A stretch of DNA of 64,000 nucleotides from Dillenia suffruticosa (taxonomy: Eukaryota; Streptophyta; Magnoliopsida; Dilleniales; Dilleniaceae). The translations under genes and the position numbers were made by a program. Every line of letters begins with the position of its first letter. The first letter of the stretch is position 1. Below are positions 45,869-59,235 of the stretch, piece by piece. The stretch covers positions 9,079,109-9,143,108 of the forward strand of contig JAVTVX010000009.1 of the NCBI GenBank assembly GCA_033439265.1, in the 5' to 3' direction. The notes under the pieces were generated by a model. The model was not told the origin of the DNA, made no database searches, and was given only the letters and a program-made list of their open reading frames with translations.

Positions 45869-46770
45869 GGCTAATTGGAGGTTAAAAAGATGGTGGGTGT
45901 CCATCTCAATTCAATTTAATAAACGCATCCAACATCATTATCCAAACTTCCCTACAACCTCGTTATGGATTTTATGTTGGGCTTGCTTTGGATTTAATGC
46001 ATACATTTTTTTTTTCACTATTAGTATTTGAGTTTTATTTTATTAATTCGGTTTAAATACTATAAAACTTATTTCAGGAGTTGACTCTTTTATATCATTT
46101 TTTATCATTTTTATAATTCGAACTTGAAATCTCTAATTAAGAAAATAGAGTATTCTTAGCCATTTAATTCAAAAGAGTTTGATATTTAATACATTCATCT
46201 ACTTGAATCAAAACTTCAAAACTATCATTTTCATTCCCTTAACTTATTTTATTTCTTAAAAGAAAAGAACAAGTTTTATCTCTTTTAACATCTCGATTAA
46301 TTTTAGAATATTTCAACTAAATATTAACCCAAAATGTCCAAATATATTCCTTTTATATTGTTCCGAAATAAAGTTATAATTTTAGCAAAAAATAAAAGGC
46401 AAAATTATAATATTTCACTTAAAAAAATCTAAAAATCTAGAATTATTTTTGTAACACTTTTTGTAAAAGAGATTTCTGATAACACAAAAAATTAAGTGGA
46501 AAGAGAGAGAGAAAGAGAATGAATTTTATGTATTTCTATGTATGTTCGATACATTATACAAAGGATATATACAATAAAGGAAAAACCTTAATATCAAGTT
46601 AATTATAATAATTCACCAAGTATAGATATATTGAGAGTGTGACATATTTGTTAATGTAATATTAATATATTGTGATATATATATATATATATATTAATAT
46701 AACTTAACATAGAGCAAAGAGGGGGATACATATATGATAATATGTGAATAATATGTTAACATTAGCCTAG
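45869..46770. other. Intergenic A/T-rich DNA
   Basis: No genes are seen. A TA dinucleotide run is at about 46674-46695. Confidence 0.5.
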
Positions 46771-46775
46771 AGAGA

Positions 46776-47515
46776 GGGTCCCATTCTTGAGCAAAAAGGC
46801 AAAATGGGGAAGCTCCGCTACGATATTCCTCATCCAAACGGAAGAGACAAAGAGTTTGGACTTTTGGAAATGAGAATTGGGACCATTTTGCCTTTCTTCT
46901 CTCTCTCTCTCTTTCTCATTGACATGCCATAGTCATGTTAGTAATCTCCCTTTCCATATTTATGTGCTTCTTTATAGATTCATTCATATATTATTCTGAT
47001 TGCATGCACGTATCTGTACATATTTCAGTATTAGGCTATATGTTCCTCATGTAATATATATGTCTTTGGGGGTAGGTGAGTTAATCATTCATACTCAAAC
47101 AGCAAGTTTGGTCTACATGAGTCTAATTAAGGGGAAAAAAAAAAACACTATAGATCAGAAATTAAGTGTGGAGGTTCATGCTTTGCGGGACACAGATTGA
47201 CTGAGTAGGGTCTCTAGTAACAACATAGTTAGCGAAAGATCATATTGAAAATATTTTAATGAATTAATTAAGGGGGAAGTTGTATAATGAAGCGTCTTAG
47301 CATAGGAAATTCTGTGGATGACCCATATTGTGTTACTTTTCATTTAACTCAAAACGTGTTATTAACCTAAATTTGTACCGATCACAAAGTCCAAGACACA
47401 AAATTATCTGTGTTGATTTTCTTGTTTACTCCTTGACCCACCTTGAATACATCCGTGAGAAGTTCCCAGAAAGAGTGACTCTTTTTTCTGGTAACATAGC
47501 TATGTGTTAGTGTGT
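46776..47515. repeat. Left copy of a duplicated non-coding segment
   Basis: This segment matches 60409-62635 in order, including GAAATGAGAATTGGG, GCATGCACGT, ATCATTCATACTCAAACA, ACTATAGATCAGAAATTAAG, TTCATGCTTTGCGG, AAAGATCATATTGAAA and GTGTTGATTTTCTTGTTT. The right copy is longer because of insertions. Both begin with GGGTCCCA and an inverted partner about 95 bp (here) or 60 bp (right) downstream. No open frame is conserved between them, so the conserved content is probably promoter or RNA. Confidence 0.75.
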
Positions 47516-49830
47516 ATGAAAGAGATGGGTACATAGTTGATTTTATTTTTTAATCAAATGTCAAATTTAAAATTTGGTAATAGTAAAATTATATTAAGAG
47601 AATTATTTTTTAAAATGGACTAATAAGCGTTTGATATGAATTAATCGAAATATGATTTCAGATATTGATTAGTATAGTATAAAAATATATATATATGTGT
47701 ATATATGTATGTATGTATAAGAGAAAGAGTTAGTACCAAAGGGACACTCTAATGTCACAACTGTCATCCTCAACATGTTACATTTCTCAAAGTGAGATGA
47801 GACATTCTGCCAATGGCGCCAACTCGTACAGGCTGGACCTTACAAAGGAAGGCCATAGGCCAAAATTGACATACGTTATATCGTTCCTCGATAAAACTCT
47901 TGACAAAATACACTCCGGATAAAACTCTTAATAAAACACCCCACAATTGCCCGCAAGTAGAATTCCAGCAATTGTTTTATTGATTTTTTAAACTTAGAAT
48001 CTCATTCGTTGTGCTTCACATGTGCTTGGATAAACTCATCGACTCGATAAATATTGGCATAGATGGTAAGGACTTTGTTGCCCCTTAACCATTTAAAAAT
48101 TTAACTCTCCATTGGAATGGAGAGACACTTATTGGGAGACCTCTACAGTATATGAGTTCTACAATGATTGATTCAGAATAATCAAGAAAAAATTCTTGAT
48201 GCTAAGGGGTTATAAATAAAAAATAAAAAATAAACTTATCGAACACATAGCAGTTCAGAAACCATGGATATTAGATAAGTGCATCAACAATCTTGTTTGT
48301 AGGTTCAAAATTTACTTATTGTTAGTGAATAATGTAATTAATTATTATAAAGTACGAAGAAATTACAGAACTACAATGTAATAATAACCAAAGGTTCGGG
48401 ACTCTATCAACAATTTAAGCTACTGATACTGTGTACAATAAATTTGAGAAAAGACAATTCATAGAGCAAACTGCGGAGGTTGGAGCTTTGTGGGCAGCCG
48501 ATTAAGTAGGCTCTTCCCTGATGCCGCCAATACTAATGAATCGCAGAATGCTCAACAACTCTTAACATTGTATTGGTTAATACCAAGTCTGACTGTCTTT
48601 GTTAGATTTAATTGATATCAGCAAAAACATGATAAATTTAAAAAAAAAATTAAAAAATTGTGTTTGCGGGTATAACTCAATGAATAGACGTAGAAAATTC
48701 AAAAATTATAAAATCTTTCTCGACGATCTCACGATCAGGATGATAACCACGTAAACGAGTTATCACTATAATTTCACAATATAACAATTCTAAATTCGAT
48801 GATAAAAATGACATAAAAATTTCAAGTTTAGAATTTTCTCTAACCCCTCAATTGATCTCACTCTATAATGTATGTGTCTCACTTAAACTCAATTCTCTCA
48901 AATAACGTGTGCTCTCTATGAGAGTGATTTCTCTGCACTCATTCAAGAAGATCATTAAACTCACATAAGGATAAGAGAGATGTTTTAGGAGGAGTTGAGA
49001 TAATAGGTTAACCACCTATTATCTCTAAATTAAATTCAAATTTTAATTATTTTTACTTTTGTGATAAAATATGTTTAAGTTGACATATTTACCAATATCT
49101 CCCATTTACACAGAGAGTATTTTATATTCATTATAAAATCATAACTCATATGATTTTCTATATCATTCTGTTAGACTTTCATATAGGATTTGACGTCTTG
49201 CAACTGGCAATTACACCTGCAAGTAAAAATTTCTCAATATACCTGTTAAAATGATTGAGAATTTATCGTTAGTACAAAAAGAATTCACTGTATTCCAAAT
49301 TCAACGCAATTATATCAATCGAGTTACTTTTTTCATCGAAAGTGATCTACAATTATTGTTCGACTGTATGTTCACTATTATATTTGAATCTCAACATAGA
49401 TAAATATAACATATCGGTCGGTGAATACTACACAATGATATCATGTTGATTGGACGCTCCATAGTGCAAAACTTTATCTCTGTAATTATAAAATTTATGG
49501 TATTATGATATTATATAATATCATAATGTTTTTACTATATTTCGTTTGTTTCAGATTTTTTTTATATCTTTAAATTAAAAAATTTTATGATTATATCAAA
49601 AATATTTGAAATACATAATTTTTACAGAAAATATTACAACATTGTAATGCTATAAAAAATTATAATTCTTTTATATTAAAAAACTCATAGTTCTGTAGTT
49701 CTACACGGGCAGAATTTCATTGTTCTATACGCATGGTGCAAAACTATCAAAATGCGTCTCATGTTTGAACCCGAGTGCAATCACTTTTTGCAATAAAAAA
49801 ATATTGTATTTTTTTCAACAAAAAAATTAT
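47516..49830. other. Unassigned intergenic stretch
   Basis: No recognised gene. Parts at 48640-49450 have the feel of LTR or promoter sequence (CTCACTCTATAATGTATGTG, ATCTCCCATTTACAC) but show no pairing that would define an element. Short TA-type repeats lie at 47680-47720. Confidence 0.35.
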
Positions 49831-50424
49831 TGCATTTTTCAACTTAAATTATTAAATATTATAATTTCAAATTAATATTTATATATTTTAAATTCTACAC
49901 AGATATTAATATTATACTGATATTTTTTTCATTTTAATTTAATATATTTAATGTTAAATGAATATTTAAATTTTTAAATATTGTGTATGGTAGAATTACA
50001 ATCTATAAAATTTATAATTATGAAAATATTAAGTTAAAAAATATTTGAAAATATTTTAATATTAAAAAATTCATATTCAAAATAATTTTACGGTTATATT
50101 AAAAATACTAAAAAAGTCCAATTTTTTTTTGCATATATAAAAATATATTAATTTAATATTATGATACTAGAAAAATTATATTTTTAAAAACACTTCGTAA
50201 AAAATATTTTGCAGATATTTTTAGTTTAAAAAATATTTAATTGATAATTTTATAATCAAATTGTACAATTAAACTTAAAATACTAAAAATATATTCAATA
50301 TTTAAATAACTATATTATTTTTTAATATTTTGAAGATCTTACAAATTTTAAATTAAATATTAATATTTATGTGTTTTTTACACTTAAATTATTAAATATT
50401 ATAATTTTAAATTAATATTTGTAC

Positions 50425-50690
50425 AACGGTGGATGCCGGCAAGCGTAGTTCTACACTTGGTGTGTGGTTGTAATAGCATTTTGGTAGTTCTACTGGTAGT
50501 TTTTTCTACAATAGCTCAGTTCTTTAATGGCTCCACTTCGTATAACCATTGGATAAATAATATGTTCTTTTTTCTAGAGCTTTTGTCTAGGATATGTTTC
50601 TTTATCCTCATGTATGAACTAGTTTGTGGTTTTGCATAGTACAGAACTATTTTATGGTTCTACATAGTACAGAACTATCAATACTGTTAT
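50425..50690. repeat. Block duplicated at 53800-54010, with palindromic AGAACTA motifs
   Basis: GCAAGCGTAGTTCT, GGTAGTTCTACTGGTAGTT, AATGGCTCCACTTCGTATAA and GAGCTTTTGTCTAGGATATG appear in the same order in both places, about 3.4 kb apart. The open frame 50433-50639 arises from this text and is not supported as a gene. Confidence 0.8.
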
Positions 50691-53460
50691 TAAAAACCAT
50701 CAACTTACCGAGATAATTTAATACTTTATTCTTATAAGATTTTAAATTGCATATTCAAATTTATAAGTTTTAGTTTTGTTTTATTTATTAATATTTTTAT
50801 ATTTTATACTCCAATTAACATTTTATTTAAAACTCCAATTTTTAAAAGTTTTAGTTAGACAAAAATTAAAACTACTAGAGTAAAGATTTTAGATAGACAA
50901 TAATTTTTTAAAATATCAAAACTCTAATTTACAAACTCCATAGTTAATTATAGGCAAAATTTATAAAATTAGATAAGTTATATATAAATTGATCGGCATA
51001 AACTCATAATTAATGCCTACCAAAAGAATATTTGATTTATTATTTGAAATCTTTAAATAACTAAATTATTTTTGATATTTTTTATATTTTACAAATCTTA
51101 AATTAAATATTAATATTTATGCATATTTTAGACTTAAATTATTAAATATTATAATTTCAATTTAATATTTATGTATTTTTAATTTCACACCAATATTAAT
51201 GTTATACATGTTATGTCCATGTTTTTTTTCATTTTAATTTAAAATGTTTAATGTTAGATAAATATTTAAATATTATCTAATCTAAAAATGCAATCTATAA
51301 AAATTATAATAATAAAAATATCTACCAAATTATGGTTTTTAATAATATTACACTCTTTGTGAAAAGATTTAATATATATAAAAAAGAAAAATAATATTTA
51401 TTTTACAGAAGCAAATCGAATTTAAACTTTTTTAAATCATTTAAATGTGATTTCTAAAAAATTTAAACCATTACAACCCTAAACAAAATAAAGAAAAATG
51501 TTTTCGGGTGTTTTAAAAATAATAATAATATTTTGGGAGATTAAAAAGGTTTTGTTTTTGGGGGGAATAATAGCAGAACAATGTCGTTATACTAACAAAA
51601 CCATATCGTTCTGCATAACAGAACCATATCGTTCTGCATAGCGGAATGATGTAGAACCATGAGGCTTTGCATAGCGGAACCATGAGACTCTGCATAGCGG
51701 AACCATGTCGTTCTCCGAGCAGCACCATGTCGTTCTGCGTACCACCTTATTATTCGAATATTCAATTTTTTTAATATTAAAAATAATTTATTTGGATATT
51801 TAATATTTATTTAAATAAAATATGAAATTGTAACATGAAATGTGAAAAAACAAAAACAACATTTTTAATATTTTTATTTAAATAGACGTATAAATATTTT
51901 TATTTTTTAAAATTTATAACAATAAAAATTAACAAATTAAATATATAATTTTTAATATATAGCATGCACACCATGCACACTACAAGTTATCTTTTGTCAC
52001 GCCTCCCTCTACATAGAAAAAAAGTCCCGAAAAATAAAAAAAATATATATATAAGCACTCAAAAATAATTATGTTATTTAAACATGACATTGCATAACAT
52101 TACACAGATAATTTTTTTTTCACATATAATTTATTTAACATCTAATTTATTTAGTTTTAAATAAATATCTACATATTTAAATTAAATATTTAAATAGTTT
52201 TATTCTTTTAAAATTTTAAATTGCATATTTATATTTATAAGTTTTAGTTTTGTTTTATTTATTAATATTTTTATATTTTATATTACAATTAACATTTTAT
52301 TTGAAATTCTAATTTTTAAAACTTTTACTTATACAAAAATTAAAATTATTAGAGTAAAAGTTTTTTATAGACAATAATTCTTTAAAAGATCAAAACTCTA
52401 ATTTAAAAACTCCATAGTAAACTATAGGCAAAATTTATAAAATTATATAACTTATACATAAATTGATCGGTACAAACTCATATTTAATGCCTACCAAAAG
52501 AATATTTGATTTATTGTATGAAATCTTTAAATAACTAAATTATTTTTTATATTTTTTATATTTTACAAATCTTGAATTAAATATTAATATTTATACATTT
52601 TTTAGACTCAAATTATTAAATATTACAATTTCAAATTAATATTTACGTATTTTTAATTTCACACCGATATTAATGTTATACATGTTATGTCCATATTTTT
52701 TTCATTTTAATTTAGGATGTTTAATGTTAGATAAATATTTAAATATTATCTAACCTAAAAATGCAATCTATAAAAATTATAATTATAAAAATGTCTACCA
52801 AATTAAGGTTTTTAATAATATTTCACTCTTTGTGAAAAGATTTAATATATATATAAAAGAAAAACTATATTTATTTTACAGAAACAAATCGAATTTAAAC
52901 TTTTTTAAATCATTTAAATGTGGTTTCTAAAAAATTTACACCATCACAACCCTAAACAAAAAAAAATATATATATATATTTTCGGGTATTTTAAAACTAA
53001 TAATAATATTTTGGGAGATTAAAAATGTTTTGTCTTTTGGGGGGAATAATAGCAGAACCATATGATTTTGCGTACCACTTTATTATTTGAATATTCAATT
53101 TTTTATAATATTAAAAATAATTTATTTGGATATTTGATATTTATTTAAATAAAATATGAAATTGTAGCATGAAACGTGAAAATATTAAATAATGAACGAA
53201 AATAACGTTATTAATATTTTTATTTAAATAGACATATAAACATTTTTATCATTTAAAATTATATAAAAATAAAAATTAACAAATTAAATATATAATTTTT
53301 AATATATAGTACGCACACCATGTACATTACAAGCTATCTTTTGTATATTTTTTTGCTTAACAAATTAAATATTTTCATTTGTTTTATATTTTTTTTTTTG
53401 GCATTTAGCTTATGCTTCTACTTATTCTTCTACTAGACTACAACTAACTATCTTTTGTGA

Positions 53461-53660
53461 CCAAGTAGCAGTAAAAAAATAACAGAGAAGATACCTTAGT
53501 CGGCCAATGAAAACACCTTCCTGTGAGAGATCTCTTCCCTGGTTATCAACTTTGAAATTTGGTTTACTATGAGAATTTGATTTGTTTGACCGGTTGTTGA
53601 CCAAGTAGCAGAAAAAAAAATAATAGAGAAAGTACCTTGGTCGGCCAAATCGTGTACGAA
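53461..53660. repeat. Two direct copies of a roughly 140-bp segment inside the array insert
   Basis: GACCAAGTAGCAG, AATAACAGAGAA-type text and TACCTTAGTCGGCCAA occur at about 53458 and 53598. They sit in the sequence that interrupts the 1.47-kb array and are unlike the surrounding A/T-rich units. Confidence 0.7.
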
Positions 53661-53789
53661 GGCTCTCCCTAGTTATCAACTATGAAAGATGATCCATCTA
53701 GGATCTCGTTCCGTTGGCCAAAGAAAACACCTTGGTTGAGCAAAAGTTGGTTGTTCGACAGTTGCTGTTTGACAAAAGTTGGCTGTTGG

Positions 53790-54800
53790 GTTGTTGCAAG
53801 CAATGGTGGACGCTAGCAAGCGTAGTTCTGCACTTGGTGTGTGATTCTGTACTTGTAGTTCTGCAATAGCAATTTGGTAGTTCTACTGGTAGTTCTTTCT
53901 GTAATAGCTCAGTTCTATAATGGCTCCACTTCGTATAACCATTGTATAAATAATATGTTCTTGTTCTCGAGCTTTTGTCTAGGATATGTTTCTCTATCCT
54001 CGTGTATAAATATAGTGTGGCTAGGAATGGATTTGAGAAGATAATGATCTCGTGGGAGAAGGTATGATAACATGGAGTGGTTTTGCAATTCATAATGGTT
54101 CTGTATACATGTCATTATAAAAAAAAGGTAGTTCTGTATTTGCTAATTAGTTTCATCTAATTGGTAGTAATACTGTTTGCCAATCCCAATAAAAAAAAAG
54201 TAGCTCTACACGCATGCCATTAAAAAAAATGCGGTTCTACATAGCTTTGCATGACTCAAGCTGGTTCTATATGCCATTATACAGAGAAGAAGGAGTGGTT
54301 CTGTATGCATAGTGTATAGTTTTGCACCACAGAACTACCGAAGTGCATAGTTCTGCATGGTGCAGAACTACGAAATACCAAAATGCATACCTATGCTATA
54401 GTTCTGCAAACTTTCAAAGTGCATAGTTCTGCATAGTACAGAACTACCAAATTATAGAGTTTGCCAACGTATAGGATTACATGTGGATCTAATGCAGAAC
54501 TAGCAAAGTGAAGAACTATAATTTCAGATTTTATCAAAATTTTAAATATGAAAATATTAATATTTAAGTATTTCGTGTCTGAGATTACTTTTAACATTAT
54601 AGTTGTACTCATTCTATGTGGTTCTACATTGATAGTTCCACACTATGTAGAAGTATAGCTCTGCATAGTACAACACTGCTTGGTAGTTCTCCATAGCACA
54701 AAACTTTCAAAATTCTGCATGACACAGAAATACCATTGTTTTGCAAAGCGCAAAACTATTTGGTGGTTCTACATAAAGCAAAATTACTTGGTGGTCAGCT
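53790..54800. repeat. Cluster of short palindromes (TAGTTCTGCA / TGCAGAACTA)
   Basis: More than a dozen copies of TAGTTCTGCA or its inverse occur in about 1 kb. Several form perfect hairpins: TAGTTCTGCA at 54348-54357 and TGCAGAACTA at 54361-54370 are separated by three bases. TAGTTCTG and CAGAACTA flank a 7-base loop near 54424-54446. The same core is present in the 1.47-kb units (GCAGAAC/GTTCTGC). Confidence 0.8.
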
Positions 54801-57800
54801 GAACTACTGATATTTTTATTAAAAATAAATGATTACGCTTAAAATATAAAAAATATTTGAAATTGATGATGTATAATAAGTTTACTATAATATTATATTT
54901 GAAATTGATGATGTCTAATAAGTTTACTATTATATTATATTAATTCAAAAATTATAATTATAAAAATATTTGAAATATAAAAATATTAAATGATAAACGA
55001 AAACAACATTATTAATATTTTTATTTAAATAGACGTATGAATATTTTTATGATTTAAAATTGTATAAAAATAAAAATTAACAAATTAAATATATAATTTT
55101 TAATATATAGCACGCACACTATACATACTACAAACTATCTTTTGTTACGCCTCCCTCTATATAGAAAAAAAGACCCAAAAAAATAAAAAAAAGAATATAT
55201 AAGCACTCAAAAACAATTATGTGATTTAAACATACATTGCATAATATTACATGGATAATTTTTTTCTCGATATAATTTATTTAATATCTAGTTTATTTAG
55301 TTTTCGATAAATATCTACATATTTAAATTAAATATTTAAATATTTTTATTTTTATAAAATTTTAAATTGCATATTCATATTTATAAGTTTTAGTTTTGTT
55401 TTATTTATTAATATTTTTATATTTGATATTATGATTAATATTTTATTTGAAACTCCAATTTTTAAAATTTTTAATTAAACAAAAATTAAACCTATTAGAG
55501 TAAAGGTTTTAGATAGACAATAATTCTTTAAAGATCAAAACTCTAATTCAAAAACTCCATAGTTAACTATAGGTAAAATTTATAAAATTAGATAATTTAT
55601 ACATAAATTGATTGGTACAAACTCATATTTAATACCTATCAAAAGAATATTTAATTTATTGTATGAAATATTTAAATAATTAAATTATTTTTTATATTTT
55701 TATATTTTACAAACCTTAAATTAAATATTAATATTTATGCATTTTTTAGACGTAAATTATTAAATATTCTAATTTCAAATTAATATTTATGTATTTTTAA
55801 TTTCACACCGAAATTAATATTATACATGTTATGTCCATATTTTTTTCATTTTAATTTAGGATGTTTAATATTAGATAAATATTTAAATATCAACTAACCT
55901 AAAAATACAATCTATAAATATTATAATTCTAAAAATATCTACCATATTATGATTTTTAATAATATTTCACTCTTTGTGAAAAGATTTAATATATATAAAA
56001 AAGAAAAAACTATATTTATTTTACAGAAACAAATCAAATTGAAATTTTTTTAAATTATTTAGATGTGTTTTCTCAAAAATTTACACCATCACAACCCTAA
56101 ACAAAAGAAAATTTTCGGGTTGTTTTAAAAATAATAATAATATTTTGGGAGACTAAAAATATTTTGTTTTTTGGGGGGAATAATAGCAGAACCATAAAAT
56201 TTTGCATAACAGAACCATGAGATTTTGTATAGCAGAACCATGTCATTCTGCATAGCAGAACCATGTGGCTCTGCATAGTTGAGCAATGTCGTTCTGCCAG
56301 CAGAAACATGTCGTTCTACCAGCAGAAACATGTCGTTCTGCGTACCACCTTATTATTCGAATATTCAATTTTTTTAAATAATAAAAATAATTTATTTGGA
56401 TATTTGATATTTATTTTAATAAAATATAAAATTGTAACATGAAATGTGAAAATATTAATTGATGAACGAAAACAGTATTATTAATATTTTTATTTAAATA
56501 GACTTTTAAATATTTTTATCATTTAAAATTGTATAAAAATAAAAATTAACAAATTAAATATATAATTTTTAATATATAGCACGCACACCATGCACACTAC
56601 AAACTATCTTTTGTCACGCCTCCCTCTATATAGAAAAAAAGACCCAACAAAAAAGAATATATAAGCACTCAAAAACAATCATGTAATTTAAACATAACAT
56701 AGCATAACCTTACACAGATAATGTTTTTCCCGATATAATTCATTTAATATCTAATTTATGTAGTTTTAAATAAATATCTACATATTTAAATTAAATATTA
56801 AATATTTTTATTCTTATAAAATTTTAAATTGCATATTCATATTTATAAGTTTTAGTTTTGTTTTATTTATTAATATTTTTATATTTTATATTACGATTAA
56901 TATTTTTTTTGAAACTCTAATTTTTAAAACTTTTAGTTAGACAAAAATTAAAACTATTAAAGTAAAAATTTTAGATAGACAATAATTCTTTGAAAGATCA
57001 AAACTCTAATTCAAAAACTCCATAGTTAACTATAGGCAAAATTTATAAAATTAGATAACTTATACATAAATTAATCGGCACAAACTCATATTTAATGCTA
57101 CCAAAAGAATATTTCATTTATTGTATGAAATCTTTAAATAACTAAATTATATTTTATATTTTTATATTTTACAAACCTTAAATTAAATATTAATATTTAT
57201 GCATTTTTTAGACTTAAATTATTAAATATTTTAATTTCAAATTAATATTTATGTATTTTTAATTTCATACCGATATTAATGTTATAAATGTTATCTCCAT
57301 GTCTTTTTTATTTTAATTTAGGATGTTTAATATTAGATAAATATTTAAATATTAGCTAACCTAAAAATACAATCTATAAAAAATATAATTATAAAAATAT
57401 TTACTATATTATGGTTTTTAATAATATTTCACTATTTGTGAAAAGATTTAATATATATAAAAAAGAAAAACTATATTTATTATACAGAACAAATCGAATT
57501 TAAACTTTTTAAAATCATTTAGATGTGGTTTCTCAAAAATTTACACCATCACAACCCTATACAAAATATAAAAAAAATGTTTTTAGGTGTTTTAAAAATA
57601 ATAATAATATTATGGGAGATTAAAAGGTTTTATTTTTTGGGGGAGAATAATAGCAGAATCACGTGACTCTGCACAGCAGAACCATGTCGTTCTGAGTACC
57701 AGAATCTTGTGGTTTTGCATACCACCTTATTATTCCAATATTCAATTTTTATAATATTAAAAATAATTTATTTGGATATTTGATATTTATTTAAATAAAA

Positions 57801-58605
57801 TATGAAATTATAACATGAAATGTGAAAATATTAAATGATGAACTAAAACAATATTATTAATATTTTTATTTAAATAGATTTATAAATATTTTTATCATTT
57901 GAAACTGTATAAAAATAAAAATTAACAGATTAAATATATAATTTTTAATATATAGCACGCATACTACAAGCTATCTTTTGTCACACCTCCCTTTATATAG
58001 AAAAAAAGATCCAAAGAAAAAGGAATATACAAGCACTCAAAAAAAATTATGTCTTTTAAACATAACAATACATAACATTACACAGATAATTTTTTTCTAA
58101 TATAATTTTTTTAATATCTGATTTATTTAAATTTAAATAAATATCTATATATTTAAATTAAATATTTAAATATTTTTATTCTTATAAAATTTTAAATTGC
58201 ATGTTCATATTTATAAGTTTTAGTTTTGGTTTATTTTTTAATATTTTTATATTTTATTCTACGATTAACATTTTATTTAAAATTTTAATTTTTAAAACTT
58301 TTAGTTTGGCGTAGACAAAAATTAAAACTATTAAAGTAAAGGTTTTAGATAGACAAAGATTCTTTAAAAGATCAAAACTCTAATTTAAAATCTCCATAGT
58401 TAAATAATAATTTAGTTTTGATTTATTATTTAATATTAACACATTCTATTTTAATTTAATACAAGATCAAAATTCTATTTTTTTATTTTTTTTTGGTATT
58501 ATAAAAAGAATTATACGTGTCACAAATTGAAATTAATACGAATTTCACTAAATCACATCGAGTAACTATTCTTATTTTATAACTAAAATCAAAACTCTAT
58601 ACTGC

Positions 58606-58630
58606 ACATCGCGCGATGTACATCTCCTGG
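58606..58630 (+). other. Helitron-like 3' end: hairpin plus CTGG, followed by T
   Basis: ACATCGCGCGATGT at 58606-58619 is a perfect 14-bp palindrome. Seven bases later comes CTGG (58627-58630), which fits the CTRR terminus, and the next base is T as expected for insertion between A and T. Hairpin size, GC content and spacing of about 11 bases to the end agree with plant Helitrons. The 5' TC end was not located. Confidence 0.65.
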
Positions 58631-59080
58631 TTCCAATATATTGATAATGGGGGATTGACAAAGACAAAGGTTAAAAATGAATTTCCTTTAAGGCAGATAT
58701 TTCAAAATCTGACCCCAAATCTTCTGATATCTTTTTCGCTTTTGATTGTGTTTTAACGCGAATGGACTTCTAGCCTGAACTCGCACTACTTGGAATGGCA
58801 TCTGTCACAATGGCAAAATATCTATTTTTACCCTTTTTATGACACAATGGTAAATGACTATTTGGTTGTTTTTTAGAGGGGTTTTTTATTTTCTTATATA
58901 AGATAAAATTGAGCCAATAATAGTTTAATTCTAAGACAAATTGATAATTTATTTTTATTGGTTAAAGTAATTAAAATTAATAACTTATTATGATGAGTTA
59001 GACCAATAAAAAATTGCCAAATAATTCAATCAGTAATCTTTTTCTTTTTTAAAATACGAAATGCCATATTAAATGGTTGA
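58631..59080. other. Intergenic DNA right of the Helitron-like end
   Basis: No gene or repeat is recognised in these 450 bp. Confidence 0.4.
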
Positions 59081-59109
59081 GTTTATGTGTAAGAACTAAG
59101 AAGAGATTT

Positions 59110-59235
59110 ATACTAACAGTTGTTGGCGTAGGTAGAATGAATATTTTCGTCTTTTAATTAGGTCAGGAGTTCGACTCCCCCTGAGTACGGAAAAAATAAT
59201 GTTGGGAGATCTGCTCTTACAAAATAGACACTGTA
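59110..59235 (+). mobile_element. tRNA-derived SINE-like sequence
   Basis: TTGGCGTAGGTAG at about 59123-59135 resembles a pol III A box (TRGCNNAGYNGG). GAGTTCGACTCC at about 59168-59179 matches a B box (GGTTCGANTCC), at a spacing typical of tRNA promoters. The flanking sequence does not fold into a tRNA with anticodon and acceptor stem, so a SINE head is likelier than a tRNA gene. Its 3' tail and target duplications were not resolved. Confidence 0.5.

Larger units (their letters stand above)
49840..58630. mobile_element. Tandem array of a roughly 1.47-kb unit ending at a Helitron-like 3' terminus
   Basis: The anchor ATAAGTTTTAGTTTTG starts at 50763, about 52237, 55383, 56845 and 58213. The unit spacings are 1474, 3146 (one unit plus an insert of about 1.67 kb), 1462 and 1368 bp. 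A second anchor, TTTTGGGAGATTA, near 51531, 53009, 56142 and 57611 keeps the same register. Within each unit, AT-rich text, a cluster of GCAGAACCATGTCGTTCTGC motifs, and CACGCACACCATGCACACTA followed by TCACGCCTCCCTCTA come in fixed order. Diverged unit sequence extends left to about 49840. The array ends at a hairpin plus CTGG (58606-58630). No Rep/helicase ORF is present; any Helitron here is non-autonomous. Confidence 0.6.

Noticed and set aside
51513..51728. Minus-strand frame with Trp/Phe/Cys repeats (also 56097-56331)
   Set aside because: It arises from the GCAGAACCATGTCGTTCTGC repeat cluster, which is read in several units with frame changes.
59110..59235. tRNA gene
   Set aside because: A- and B-box-like motifs are present, but no acceptor stem, anticodon arm or full cloverleaf could be drawn.
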